DNA of 64,000 nt. Source: Pseudomonadota bacterium (GTDB taxonomy: Bacteria > Pseudomonadota > Alphaproteobacteria > Caulobacterales > Caulobacteraceae). A program made the position numbers and the translations under genes. Positions within the stretch are counted from its first letter, which is position 1. Every line of letters starts with the position of its first letter. The notes below the pieces were generated by a model. The model was not told the DNA's origin. It searched no databases and worked only from the letters and a program-made list of their open reading frames with translations. Location: NCBI GenBank assembly GCA_018241995.1, contig JAFECT010000008.1, positions 62,001-126,000 of the forward strand, in the 5' to 3' direction. Positions 41,694-50,013 of the stretch are shown here, in pieces.

Positions 41694-41927
41694 ATGAGCA
41701 AGACTAAGGATCGAACCGCCGGCGAGGTGGCCGCCTACCTCCGGAACTTCATCAAGGGCGTCGGCGGCGATTGGGATTGGGACGATTTCGAATCCGTGCC
41801 CATCACCAACCCAGATTTGGATCGAATAAGGCGCGAGGCCGCGATGGCGGGCCCGCCCGGAGCTGATCTCGCGAAACTCACGCTGCTGTTGGACCAGGCC
41901 GAGCAGTTGAGCCGGCAAGGGATATAG
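41694..41927 (+). CDS. Small conserved hypothetical protein
   Basis: 77 residues starting 17 bases after the thioesterase stop. The sequence VAAYLRNFIKGVGGDWDWDD and FESVPITNPDLDRIRREA has real-protein composition, with an acidic/aromatic WDWDDF centre, and ends in a helix LTLLLDQAEQLSRQG. I recall similar short proteins in other proteobacteria but no function. No membrane segment or signal. Confidence 0.7.
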   Translation: MSKTKDRTAGEVAAYLRNFIKGVGGDWDWDDFESVPITNPDLDRIRREAAMAGPPGADLAKLTLLLDQAEQLSRQGI

Positions 41928-41970
41928 CGGCGGCCGACCCGCAGGGTCCGGCCGCCGATCTGCCGTTCGA

Positions 41971-42357
41971 TCAGTGACGATGGTGGTCGTGCCGCTCGCC
42001 GTGCCAGTCGCGGCCGCCGCGCCAGCCGCCCCACTCGTGGTGGCGATAGCCGCCCGGGCCGATCCAGACGCCGCCGCGCCAATAGCGGGGGCCGTAGTAC
42101 CAGCCGCGCCAACCCGCCGGTCCGCCCCAGCCGTAGCCGCGCCGCCCGTTGTAGCCGCACCAGTACCAGCCCGGCCCGCGCCAGCCGAAGTCGTACCAGC
42201 AGTAGTCGTGGTCGTAGTAGACGTACTGGACCTTCTCCACGGCCAGGGGCGCGGCGTGATCGACGCCCACGACGAGCTTGAGCGGCGAGGCGTTCGCGGC
42301 CGCGCCGCCCCCCAGGATGGTCGAAGCCGCCACGGCGGCGGCAAGCAGTTTGTTCAT
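41971..42357 (-). CDS. Secreted Gly/Trp/Tyr/His-rich protein
   Basis: 128 residues from ATG 42357. The signal peptide MNKLLAAAVAASTILGGGAAANA is followed by PLKLVVGVDHAAPLAVEKVQYVYYDHDYC and then an extraordinary run of W, Y, G, R and H (WRGPGWYWCGYNGRRGYGWG, GGVWIGPGGYRHHEWGGWRG, DWHGERHDHHRH). Such compositions occur in small periplasmic or surface proteins of alphaproteobacteria without known function. The His-rich end could bind metal. A Tyr-rich periplasmic protein might also be a tyrosinase target; that is speculation. Confidence 0.75.
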   Translation of the reverse strand: MNKLLAAAVAASTILGGGAAANASPLKLVVGVDHAAPLAVEKVQYVYYDHDYCWYDFGWRGPGWYWCGYNGRRGYGWGGPAGWRGWYYGPRYWRGGVWIGPGGYRHHEWGGWRGGRDWHGERHDHHRH

Positions 42358-42472
42358 CGCAGTCTTCCCTCGCGTCAGACAGGCCCCCGCCACGAGCGGC
42401 TGCGATCATTGGTCGCCCTGCCTGAACGCCGGTGAGAGGCGCCGTTCATTCGCCGTTCACCTGAGGCCGACC

Positions 42473-42904
42473 CTAGAGGTCCACCACCTCGCATCCGATC
42501 CGGCTCTGGATTTCCTCCGCGACGATGCGGCGATGACAGCCTGCGGCGTCGGCCTCGAAGCAGAGCAGGGCCGAGGGGCGCGCGATCGCGATCTCGGTGG
42601 CGCGGGCCAGTTCGACCTGGGCGGCGGGTTCCTCCAAGTGGGCGTCGAAGATGGCGTGCATCTCGTCGATGCGGCCGGCGCGGGCGGCCTGGCGCCCCGG
42701 CTTGGGCGTGCCGAGCTGGCGCAGGTGGACGTAGTCGACGCCGGCTTCGTTCAGGCTCGCGGCCAGCAACGTCTTGGAAAAGCCGGCGCGGCGCGAGGCG
42801 GCCACGGCGCGCACGTCGATCAGCACCTTCACGCCCGCGTCGGTCAGGCGCGCGATGGTCTCGGGCTGGCTGCGGCCCTCATAGCCGATGGTGAACAGCT
42901 TCAT
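42473..42904 (-). CDS. DUF488 family protein
   Basis: 143 residues. MKLFTIGYEGRSQPETIARL, VLIDVRAVAASRRAGFSK and YVHLRQLGTPK are the DUF488 signature, as is the C-terminal ALLCFEADAAGCHRRIVAEE with its conserved C-x-H-R. The family is of unknown function, sometimes linked to nucleic acid or DNA-damage processes by context. Here nothing nearby helps. Soluble, single gene. Confidence 0.9.
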   Translation of the reverse strand: MKLFTIGYEGRSQPETIARLTDAGVKVLIDVRAVAASRRAGFSKTLLAASLNEAGVDYVHLRQLGTPKPGRQAARAGRIDEMHAIFDAHLEEPAAQVELARATEIAIARPSALLCFEADAAGCHRRIVAEEIQSRIGCEVVDL

Positions 42905-42941
42905 CGCGCCTCAACCGGGACCTCAGGCTAGGGTTCCGAAC

Positions 42942-43346
42942 TCAGGCTGCGGCACGGGCCTCGTCCCACAGTTCGTCCTCCGAGCCGCACAGCATCTGCG
43001 GGGCGGGCAGTTCGTCCTCGCCGATCTCGACGATCTGGCCCTCCGCAGCGTCCCACACGATGCACAGGCGCCGGGCCCGGTCGATGTGCGGGCCCAGCAC
43101 GACGCGCACGGCGTGCTCGCCCAGGCGCTCGCGGGTCAGGCGCAGGGCCAGGCGGCCATCGGGGCGCTCGGTCCGCTCGTCGGCGAACTGCAGCACCGCC
43201 TGGACCACGACGCCGGGGACGGCGCCGCCGTGGCTCGGGACCGCGAAGGGCTGGCGCGCCCGGCCGAAGCGGGCGCCGGCGGCATGGCGGACCAGCACCG
43301 GATGGATCGAGGACGACAGCGGGGCGGAGGAGGGAGCCAGGGACAT
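42942..43346 (-). CDS. Hypothetical protein, divergent from WYL regulator
   Basis: 134 residues from ATG 43346 with AAGGAG four bases upstream; the longer open frame behind it is antisense to the WYL gene. The start MSLAPSSAPLSSSIHPVLVR is disordered; the rest has strands such as VPGVVVQAVLQFADERTERP and GRLALRLTRERLGEHAVRVV. The end is acidic (EIGEDELPAPQMLCGSEDEL). I do not recognise it. The shared promoter region with the WYL gene suggests it may be the regulator's target. Confidence 0.65.
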   Translation of the reverse strand: MSLAPSSAPLSSSIHPVLVRHAAGARFGRARQPFAVPSHGGAVPGVVVQAVLQFADERTERPDGRLALRLTRERLGEHAVRVVLGPHIDRARRLCIVWDAAEGQIVEIGEDELPAPQMLCGSEDELWDEARAAA

Positions 43347-43396
43347 CGGAGTCTCCTTGAGATCGGACAGTCTCAAGGTAAAAGGGCGTTGCGTCA

Positions 43397-43415
43397 GAAT
43401 CGGACGTAAGGATTC
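43397..43415. promoter_or_regulatory. Pair of GANTC (CcrM) sites in a divergent promoter
   Basis: GAATC (43397-43401) and GATTC (43411-43415) lie immediately before the WYL start (43419). GANTC is the CcrM methylation site in Caulobacterales, and GcrA-controlled promoters often carry it near the start of transcription. The two sites also form an inverted repeat around nine bases. Confidence 0.4.
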
Positions 43416-43418
43416 GGC

Positions 43419-44399
43419 ATGCGACATGAGAAGGCCGGCGCCCTGATCGAACTGGCTCGCGCCCTGGCCGCCAGCGCCGAGGGCCTGACGCTGGACGAGA
43501 TGGCGGACGTGGCCGGCTGCGGCCGGCGCACGGCCGAGCGCATGCGCGACGCCCTGTGGGAGGTGTTCCCGCAGATGGAGGCGATCGCCGACGGCCCGTC
43601 CAAGCGCTTCCGCATCCCCGGCGGCCTGGACAGCTTCGTGCAGGCGCCCACGGCGGAGGAACTGCTGGAGCTCGACAAGGCGGTGACCGGGCTGAAGGGG
43701 CAGGGGGCGACGGCGCGGGCGCAGGCGCTGGAGCAGCTGGGACGCAAGATCCGCTCGGCCATGCGCAGCAGAGAGCTGCGCCGCCTGGCGCCGGACGTGG
43801 ACGCCCTGATCCGCGCCGAGACCCTGGCGCTGCAGGCCGGCCCGCGCCCGGTGGAGGACGACCGTCAGATCGCCACCCTGCGCCACGCGCTGATGGCCAT
43901 GAAGCGGGTGCGCTTCAAATACCGGGGCGGAAGCCGGCCGGGCTCGGTGCGCGAAGTCGCGCCCTACGGCCTGATGTTCGGCCGGGCCAACTATCTGGTC
44001 GCCGCCGAACCGCCCTCGGCCGAGCCCCGCAACTGGCGCCTGGACCGCATCGAGGACATCGAGGTGCTGGACGAAGCCGCAGCGCCCCCGGACGGCTTCT
44101 CCCTGACCGAATACGCCAACCGTTCGTTCGGCATCTATCAGGACGACATCGAGGACGTGGTGCTGCGCATCCTGCCCCACGGCGCCGAGGACGCCCTGGT
44201 CTGGCGCTTCCACCCGAACCAGAAGGTCGAGCCCCAGCCGGACGGCTCGGTGCTGGTGACGTTCCGAGCCAGCGGCATGCGCGAGCTGGCCTGGCACCTG
44301 TTCACCTGGCAGGACAAGGTCGAGATCGTGCAGCCGCAGATCCTGCGCGAACGCATGATGGAAGAGCTGGAGCTGGCGCTCAGCCAGCACCGCCGCTGA
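43419..44399 (+). CDS. WYL-domain transcriptional regulator (YafY type)
   Basis: 326 residues. A DeoR-like helix-turn-helix is at 10-60 (GLTLDEMADVAGCGRRTAERM). The WYL domain lies at about 150-230: ALMAMKRVRFKYRGGSRPGS, then VREVAPYGLMFGRANYLVAA, where WYL is represented by NYLVAAE. A WCX-like C-terminal domain follows (RFHPNQKVEPQPDGSVLVTF). These proteins bind a nucleic acid or nucleotide ligand and regulate stress, repair or defence genes. Divergent from an unknown gene. Confidence 0.88.
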   Translation: MRHEKAGALIELARALAASAEGLTLDEMADVAGCGRRTAERMRDALWEVFPQMEAIADGPSKRFRIPGGLDSFVQAPTAEELLELDKAVTGLKGQGATARAQALEQLGRKIRSAMRSRELRRLAPDVDALIRAETLALQAGPRPVEDDRQIATLRHALMAMKRVRFKYRGGSRPGSVREVAPYGLMFGRANYLVAAEPPSAEPRNWRLDRIEDIEVLDEAAAPPDGFSLTEYANRSFGIYQDDIEDVVLRILPHGAEDALVWRFHPNQKVEPQPDGSVLVTFRASGMRELAWHLFTWQDKVEIVQPQILRERMMEELELALSQHRR

Positions 44400-44403
44400 G
44401 CGG

Positions 44404-44721
44404 CTATTGGGCCGCCTGGAGTTCAGCGTCGATCTTGGCCAGGACCTCGGGCGTCAGCTTGCCCTCGCTCATCGGCGCGATCTCGCGCAGGCTCATGCCT
44501 TCGATCATGGCGTAGTGCGGATTGTCCTTCAGCCCGGGCAGGCGCCGGTCCATGACCTTGCGGGTGCGCGGGTCTGCCATCAGCTCGCTGAGCGGTGTGT
44601 CGAGGCCGAGCTTGCCGTGCGCCGCTGCGGCGGGCGGCGGCGGGGGCGCGGCCAGGGCGGCCGCGGGGGCGGCGCCGATCAGGACCAGGGCGAAGGCGGT
44701 GGCGAGCTTGAGGGGGCTCAT
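44404..44721 (-). CDS. Small secreted protein, last gene of the ABC run
   Basis: 105 residues with a signal peptide (MSPLKLATAFALVLIGAAPAAALA) and a Pro/Ala linker. The mature part (about 40-105) reads LDTPLSELMADPRTRKVMDR, RLPGLKDNPHYAMIEGMSL and REIAPMSEGKLTPEVLAKID. This module is familiar as a C-terminal add-on of secreted hydrolases in Caulobacterales and Sphingomonadales, but here it stands alone. It lies 17 bases after the ABC permease, so it may be an accessory of that transporter. Function unknown. Confidence 0.75.
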   Translation of the reverse strand: MSPLKLATAFALVLIGAAPAAALAAPPPPPAAAAHGKLGLDTPLSELMADPRTRKVMDRRLPGLKDNPHYAMIEGMSLREIAPMSEGKLTPEVLAKIDAELQAAQ

Positions 44722-44738
44722 GCAAAGTCTCCTTTGAG

Positions 44739-47186
44739 TCAGGCGGTTCTGAGCGTTTTCAGGGGGGTGGCCTTAAGGGCCGCGCGGATCGGCGCGGCGG
44801 CGGCCAGGAGCGCGATCGCGACCGCCACCCCTAGCGCCAGCGCCGGGGCCCAGGGGTCGCTGCGATAGGCGAAGGGGTACTGCACGATCAGGGTTCCGAA
44901 GGCGTCCGACAGGGCGCGACTGACCCAGGGCGCGGCGGCCAAGGCGGCGAGCCAGCCGATCACGGCGATGAACACGGCCTCGAAGGCGAAGAGGGCGGCG
45001 ATGGCGCCGGAGCGGGCGCCCACGGCCTTCAGCACGCCGATCTCGCGATAGCGCTCCACCACGCTGACCCCGATGGAGGAGGCCAGCCCCAGCGCGCCCA
45101 CCGCCAGCATGACCGCGGCCACGCCCAGCAGCAGGTCGGCGATGATGGCGATGTGCGCCTTGACCACCACCTCGAGCAGCCGGCTGGTGACGATGGAGCC
45201 GATGCGCCAGTCGCTCTGGTTGACGCTTTCCTCGATCTGGCGGCCGAGTTTCGCGGCGGCGGAGTAGCCGCCGGTCTTCAGGCGCAGCAGCATCAGATTG
45301 GCCTGATTTTGTTTGGATGGGCCATCGGCGCCCGTCAGGGCGTTGACCACTGTGGGGCCGGCATACACTGCTCCGCCGCCGAACTCCTTGACCACGCCCA
45401 CGATGCGCACGGGGACCATGCGGTCGCCCGCGACCAGGCGGTAGCGGCCGCCCAGGCGCAGCATGGGCTCGTCGGCCATCAGCTTCTGGGTGGCGACCAC
45501 GGCTTCGGGGTCCTGGGGGTCCAGCCAGCGGCCCGCGATCATGGCCGGGCGGATCATGGTGCTGTGGTCGGGTACGGCGGTGACCGGCAGGTCGCTGGTG
45601 GTCACGCCCTCGGAGTCCTCAAGCACCGCATCGGCGGAGGACCAGAACTCGACGTCGCCGACATTGGGGAACTGGGCGATCCAGCTGCGCATCTCGGCGA
45701 CCGGCTGGCGGGTGCGGAATGACACCGCGAGGTCCACGGGCTTGGATTGGCGCACCTCCTCGACCGTGCCGTTCAGCGCCGCGCGCAGGTTCAGCGCGGT
45801 CAGGAAGAACACCAGGCCGAAGGCCAGGGCCAGACCGGTCAGAATCGCCCGGCGCGGATTGCGGGTCAGGGCGCGGAAGGCCATGCGCGGGGCCATGGGC
45901 AGGGGCGCCGCGAGCGCGCTGAGCGCCTCGGCGAGGCGATTGGGGCGGGCGGTCGAAGGCCGCGCCAGGGCCTCGCGCACGGGCCGGGCGACGGTGGCGC
46001 GCACCCGCAGGGCCGCGACCAGCAGGGGTGTGAGGACCGCCAGGGCCATGACCGCCGCGCCCAGGGCCAGCGGCGGAGCCTCGGTCAGAATCTCGAAGTT
46101 CAGGAAGGCGGCGATACCCTTGGCGATGGTCCGGCCGAGCCACAGGGCGCCGGGCAGGGCGATCAGGCCCGACACCAGGCCGAGCGCTCCCATGCCGATC
46201 AGATAGTCCCGCCCGATCTGGCCGGAGCGGGCGCCCAAGGCCTTCATCACGCCGATGGCCCGCTGCTCGCCGGCCATGATCGAGTCGACCAGATTGATGG
46301 TCAGGATCACCGCCAGGGCCAGGGACAGGGCGGCGACCGCCCCGAGCAGGGCCAGGGTGGCGTTGAGCTGAAACTGGTGCGGATGCTGCAGGCGCGGCTG
46401 CAGGTTCAGGCGCAGGGGCTTGGCGCCTTCCGCCACGACCTTCGCCTTCAGGGCGCGCGCGGCGGCGCGGACCTTGACCTCGGCGGCCTGGTCGCCGGCC
46501 GGGTCACGGAACAGGAAGTCGAAGGCGCGGGCCGGGCGGCTCTTCGCATCGGCGCCGTCCACCGTCGCGATCAGCCGGGTGGTCGCGGGCGTCACGCCCC
46601 AGGCCAGCAAGGTCGCGCGCGAGACGTAGCCGGTCAGCACCTGCTCCATGCGCGACGGGGCCTGGCCCGGATCGAAGGCGAGGCCGGCCAGGGGCGGATG
46701 CACGACCCGCCCGTCGGCCAGGCGCACGGTCATCGGGCCCGGCGCCTTGCGGCCGGTGAAGAAGCGCGAGTCGCGCTCCAGCAGGATCGCGCCCTCCGGC
46801 GGAGGCCAGGCGCCCGTTTCCCGATAGAAGCGCGCCACCTTCAGGCTGCGGAAGTCGTCCACGACGTAGAGCACCACGCCCATCCAGCGGCCGGGGCCGA
46901 TCTCCATCCGGCCGCTGACGACGCCGCGCCGCTCCAGGCCGGTGACGCCCGGCGTGGCCTTGAGCTTCGCCAGGGAGGCCTCGGCCAGTGGGGTGGTGTC
47001 CAGGGTCAGGTTCGGCGGGTTGGTGCGCGTGAAGTTGGCGTTCAGGTCGTCGGACAGCATCAGCAGGGCGACCAGCACGGCGCCTGCGCCCAAGAGGCCG
47101 AAGCTCAGGCCGAACAGGGCGATCAGGGTGCGGCCCCAGCGCGTGATCAGGTCGCTGGCGATCTTGCGGGCGCGGACGGGGATCAC
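44739..47186 (-). CDS. FtsX/MacB-type ABC transporter permease (two fused FtsX units)
   Basis: 815 residues. One N-terminal membrane helix (about 17-42), a large extracytoplasmic domain (about 45-265), then three helices, a second such unit from about 425 with a helix at 435-460, a second extracytoplasmic domain and three terminal helices. FtsX segments are clear: NLVDSIMAGEQRAIGVMKAL (about 300) and SIGVSVVERYREIGVLKAVG (about 705). This ten-helix-like layout is used by ABC systems that act on lipoproteins, lipids or peptides in the envelope rather than import. The start overlaps the ATPase gene by four bases. Confidence 0.9.
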   Translation of the reverse strand: MIPVRARKIASDLITRWGRTLIALFGLSFGLLGAGAVLVALLMLSDDLNANFTRTNPPNLTLDTTPLAEASLAKLKATPGVTGLERRGVVSGRMEIGPGRWMGVVLYVVDDFRSLKVARFYRETGAWPPPEGAILLERDSRFFTGRKAPGPMTVRLADGRVVHPPLAGLAFDPGQAPSRMEQVLTGYVSRATLLAWGVTPATTRLIATVDGADAKSRPARAFDFLFRDPAGDQAAEVKVRAAARALKAKVVAEGAKPLRLNLQPRLQHPHQFQLNATLALLGAVAALSLALAVILTINLVDSIMAGEQRAIGVMKALGARSGQIGRDYLIGMGALGLVSGLIALPGALWLGRTIAKGIAAFLNFEILTEAPPLALGAAVMALAVLTPLLVAALRVRATVARPVREALARPSTARPNRLAEALSALAAPLPMAPRMAFRALTRNPRRAILTGLALAFGLVFFLTALNLRAALNGTVEEVRQSKPVDLAVSFRTRQPVAEMRSWIAQFPNVGDVEFWSSADAVLEDSEGVTTSDLPVTAVPDHSTMIRPAMIAGRWLDPQDPEAVVATQKLMADEPMLRLGGRYRLVAGDRMVPVRIVGVVKEFGGGAVYAGPTVVNALTGADGPSKQNQANLMLLRLKTGGYSAAAKLGRQIEESVNQSDWRIGSIVTSRLLEVVVKAHIAIIADLLLGVAAVMLAVGALGLASSIGVSVVERYREIGVLKAVGARSGAIAALFAFEAVFIAVIGWLAALAAAPWVSRALSDAFGTLIVQYPFAYRSDPWAPALALGVAVAIALLAAAAPIRAALKATPLKTLRTA

Positions 47187-47866
47187 GCGTCGCGCTCCTC
47201 AAAGGCGCCGTCGGCGATGTGCAGGACGCGGTCGTAGCGCTCCAGGCCCGATCGCTCGTGGGTGGCGACCACCACGGTGCGCCCTTCGGCGGCAAGGCCC
47301 GCGAACAGCTCGGCGACGCGTTCGCTGTTGGCCGAATCCAGGTTGCCGGCCGGCTCGTCGGCCACCAGGATCGGCGGATCGTTGGCCAGGGCGCGCGCGA
47401 TCGCGACGCGCTGCTGCTCGCCGCCGGACAGGCGCGCGGGCGGCTTTTTGGCATGGGCGGCCAGGCCCATGCGGTCCAGCAGCTCCAGCGCGCGCTTACG
47501 ACGCTGGGGCTTGGGGATGGCGCCGACCAGGTCCATGGCCAGGACCACATTCTCAAGCGCGCTCAAGGTCGGGATCAGCTCGAAGAACTGGAATACGATG
47601 CCGATGTGCCGCCCGCGAAAGCGCGACAGGTCGCTCTCGCCCAGGCCGCCGAGCTCGACGCCGGCGATCCGGACCTTGCCCGAGGTCGGCCGGTCGATGC
47701 CGGAGATCAGGTTCAGGAAGGTCGACTTGCCCGAGCCGGAGCGGCCGGTCACGGCGATGAAGGCGCCGCGCTCGATGCCGAGGTGCGCGGGCTTGAGCGC
47801 CTGGGTGCGCACAGGCCCCATGACGTAGGTGCGTTCCGCCCCGTCGAGCTCGATGATCCGGTCCAA
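47183..47866 (-). CDS. LolD/MacB-type ABC transporter ATPase
   Basis: 227 residues, one nucleotide-binding domain. Walker A is TGRSGSGKSTFLNLI near residue 40, Q-loop IVFQFFELIPTLSALENV, signature LSGGEQQRVAIARAL, Walker B ILVADEPAGNLDS, H-loop VATHE. The spacing and the ADEPAGNLDS sequence are those of the MacB/LolD/FtsE family that powers FtsX-type permeases. Partner is the overlapping downstream gene. It starts 41 bases after the sensor kinase stop, in the same direction. Confidence 0.93.
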   Translation of the reverse strand: MDRIIELDGAERTYVMGPVRTQALKPAHLGIERGAFIAVTGRSGSGKSTFLNLISGIDRPTSGKVRIAGVELGGLGESDLSRFRGRHIGIVFQFFELIPTLSALENVVLAMDLVGAIPKPQRRKRALELLDRMGLAAHAKKPPARLSGGEQQRVAIARALANDPPILVADEPAGNLDSANSERVAELFAGLAAEGRTVVVATHERSGLERYDRVLHIADGAFEERDA

Positions 47867-47907
47867 GGCCGCCTCCGACTGTTCAGCCGGGGCTTAGGCG
47901 GGCGATG

Positions 47908-49251
47908 TCAGGCGCGTTCGGCGGAATTGTGTGGAAACTGTGGGGTCAGCGGCATCCGCGCCAGGACTACGGTCCCCGAAGCCGGCTTGCTCTCGATCTC
48001 GATCGAGCCGCCGTGCGCCTCCATGATGGCCTTGGCGATGGACAGGCCCAGGCCCGCGCCGCCGGTCGCCCGGGCGCGGTCGGTCTGCACGCGGAAGAAG
48101 CGGTCGAACACGAACGGCAGGTCTTCCGCCGGGATGCCACGACCATTGTCGCGGACGCTGAGCGCCCAGTGATCGTCGTCGGTGGCGACGGCGAGCTCCA
48201 CACGGGGATCGGGGCCGCCAACCACCGCGGCCAGGGCGTTTTCGACCAGCACGCCCAGGACCTGGACCATGCGCTGGGGATCGAACAGGGCGACAGCGCC
48301 CTCCGCCTCGATAGAGCAATCGCAGGCGACGCCGGCCTGTTCGATGCGGGCGCGGTTGCGCTCCAGTGCGTCCTTAGCCCAGTCGGCCAGGGTCACGGGG
48401 CCGGGGTTGAGGGCGACGCGGCCCTCCTCGAAGCGGGCGGTCTCCAGCATGTCGCCGACCAGCCGGTCCATCAGGGCGATCTCGGCCTCCAGCTGGCCCA
48501 GGTGCCGGCGCGCCTCCTCGGGGTGGCGGCCGATGGTCTCCCCGAGCGCCCGGAGCCTGGCCATCGGCGAGCGCAGTTCGTGGGAGACGTCGGCGATCAG
48601 GCGGCGCTTGCGCTCATCCTGGGCCTTCAGCCTCAGCGACATGTCGTTGAAGGCGCCGATCAGCTCGCCGAGCTCGCGGTCCTTCGACGGGTCGATGGTC
48701 TCGCCGAAATGGCCGTCGGCGACGCGGCGCGCCTGGGCGCCCAGGCGCTGGAAAGCGACCGTCAGCTTGCGAACCATCGGATAGAAGGCGAACACCGACA
48801 GCCCTACGATCAGCAGCATGCCCAAGGCCAGGTGCAGATCGATCTTGGCCGTGGCCAGGAACCTGCGCGCGCGGCTGAGGGTCAGGACGCCGCGACTGCC
48901 GTCGGCCAGGACGATCTGCGCGCTGCCCTGCAGGGGCGAGGCGGCGTGGGGGTCGGGGTGGGCCGCGATCTCCGGCTGGCTGTCGGCGATCAGGCGCCCC
49001 TGGGCGTCGACGATGGTCAGGCGCACGCTGTTGTGGGTCTGGCGCCAGGCGCGGGCGAGCTCGGCGGGCGGGGCGGGGGCCCCCCAGTGCCGGGCGGTCC
49101 AGGCCGCCTCCTGGCCCAGATCCGAGCGCCAGCGGTCCCAGATGGCGCTCTGGAAATACACGTGCCCGAGCGCGATCAGCAGCACCGGCGGCAGCAACAG
49201 GAGCAGGATCACCCGCCAGAACAGCTGCTGGAACAGGCCCAGGCGGATCAT
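47908..49251 (-). CDS. Membrane sensor histidine kinase (HAMP type)
   Basis: 447 residues from ATG 49251; the frame extends further, but only antisense to the regulator gene. Two membrane helices (about 8-30 and 140-160) frame a periplasmic sensor of about 110 residues. HAMP follows (about 160-215), then the phosphoacceptor His in LIADVSHELRSPMARLRAL near residue 230. ATPase boxes: N box VLVENALAAV, G1 DNGRGIP, F DRFFR, G2 GGAGLGLSIAKAIME. It phosphorylates the response regulator whose gene overlaps its start by four bases. Confidence 0.92.
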   Translation of the reverse strand: MIRLGLFQQLFWRVILLLLLPPVLLIALGHVYFQSAIWDRWRSDLGQEAAWTARHWGAPAPPAELARAWRQTHNSVRLTIVDAQGRLIADSQPEIAAHPDPHAASPLQGSAQIVLADGSRGVLTLSRARRFLATAKIDLHLALGMLLIVGLSVFAFYPMVRKLTVAFQRLGAQARRVADGHFGETIDPSKDRELGELIGAFNDMSLRLKAQDERKRRLIADVSHELRSPMARLRALGETIGRHPEEARRHLGQLEAEIALMDRLVGDMLETARFEEGRVALNPGPVTLADWAKDALERNRARIEQAGVACDCSIEAEGAVALFDPQRMVQVLGVLVENALAAVVGGPDPRVELAVATDDDHWALSVRDNGRGIPAEDLPFVFDRFFRVQTDRARATGGAGLGLSIAKAIMEAHGGSIEIESKPASGTVVLARMPLTPQFPHNSAERA

Positions 49252-49934
49252 GGCGCTTCGAACCGGTAGCCCACGCCCCAGACCGTCTTGAGGAAGGCGG
49301 GATTGCGCGGATCGTCGCCGAGCTTGCGGCGCAGGTTGGAGACGTGGGTGTCGACGGCCCGGTCGAAGGCGTCGGTTTCGCCGCCCTGGACGGCCTCTAG
49401 CAGCTCCTCGCGGCTGAACACCTTGCCGGGGGCGCCGACCAGGCGGGTCAGGATATCGAACTCCGAGCGGGTCAACTCGATCGTCAGGCCGTCGCGGGCG
49501 AGCGTGCGGGCGTCCAGGTCGATGCGGAAGGGACCGAGTTCGCGCACCGAGGAGGACGGCTCGCGGCCCTTGGCGTAGCGGCGCAGCACAGCCTTCAGCC
49601 GCGCCTCCAGCTCCCACAGGCTGAACGGCTTGGGCAGATAGTCGTCGGCTCCGAGCTCCAGGCCGCGGATGCGGTCGGCCTCCTCGCCGCGGGCGGTGAC
49701 CATGACGATGCCCACGTCGCGCGTGCGGCGCAGACGCCGGCATAGGCTCAGGCCGTCCTCGCCCGGCAGCATCAGGTCCAGCACCACCAGATCGAGCGCC
49801 GGATCGCTCAGGTGCGGCTCGGCGGCGACCGCATCGGCGGCCCAGGCGACCTCGAAGCCGCTGTCGCCGAGATGGCGCGCGACCAGGGGCGCCAGGGCGG
49901 CGTCGTCCTCGATCAGCAGCACCTTCGCGGCCAT
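49248..49934 (-). CDS. OmpR/PhoB-family response regulator
   Basis: 228 residues from ATG 49934. The receiver domain (about 1-115) has LLIEDDAAL, the phosphoacceptor in VVLDLMLPGEDG, Thr in MVTARG and Lys in YLPKPFSLWE. The winged-helix DNA-binding domain (about 130-228) has LTRSEFDILTRLVGAPGKVF, FDRAVDTHVSNLRRKLGDD and WGVGYRFEAP. First gene of a run that continues with its kinase, an ABC ATPase, a permease and a secreted protein, so it probably controls these genes. Confidence 0.93.
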   Translation of the reverse strand: MAAKVLLIEDDAALAPLVARHLGDSGFEVAWAADAVAAEPHLSDPALDLVVLDLMLPGEDGLSLCRRLRRTRDVGIVMVTARGEEADRIRGLELGADDYLPKPFSLWELEARLKAVLRRYAKGREPSSSVRELGPFRIDLDARTLARDGLTIELTRSEFDILTRLVGAPGKVFSREELLEAVQGGETDAFDRAVDTHVSNLRRKLGDDPRNPAFLKTVWGVGYRFEAP

Positions 49935-50013
49935 GGCCCGGTCCCCAGCGGGCGCGCGTGTCCGCCCGCGTACGAGGGTAGGGAGCCCGGCGCCGTCCTG
50001 TCGAGAGGGCGCC

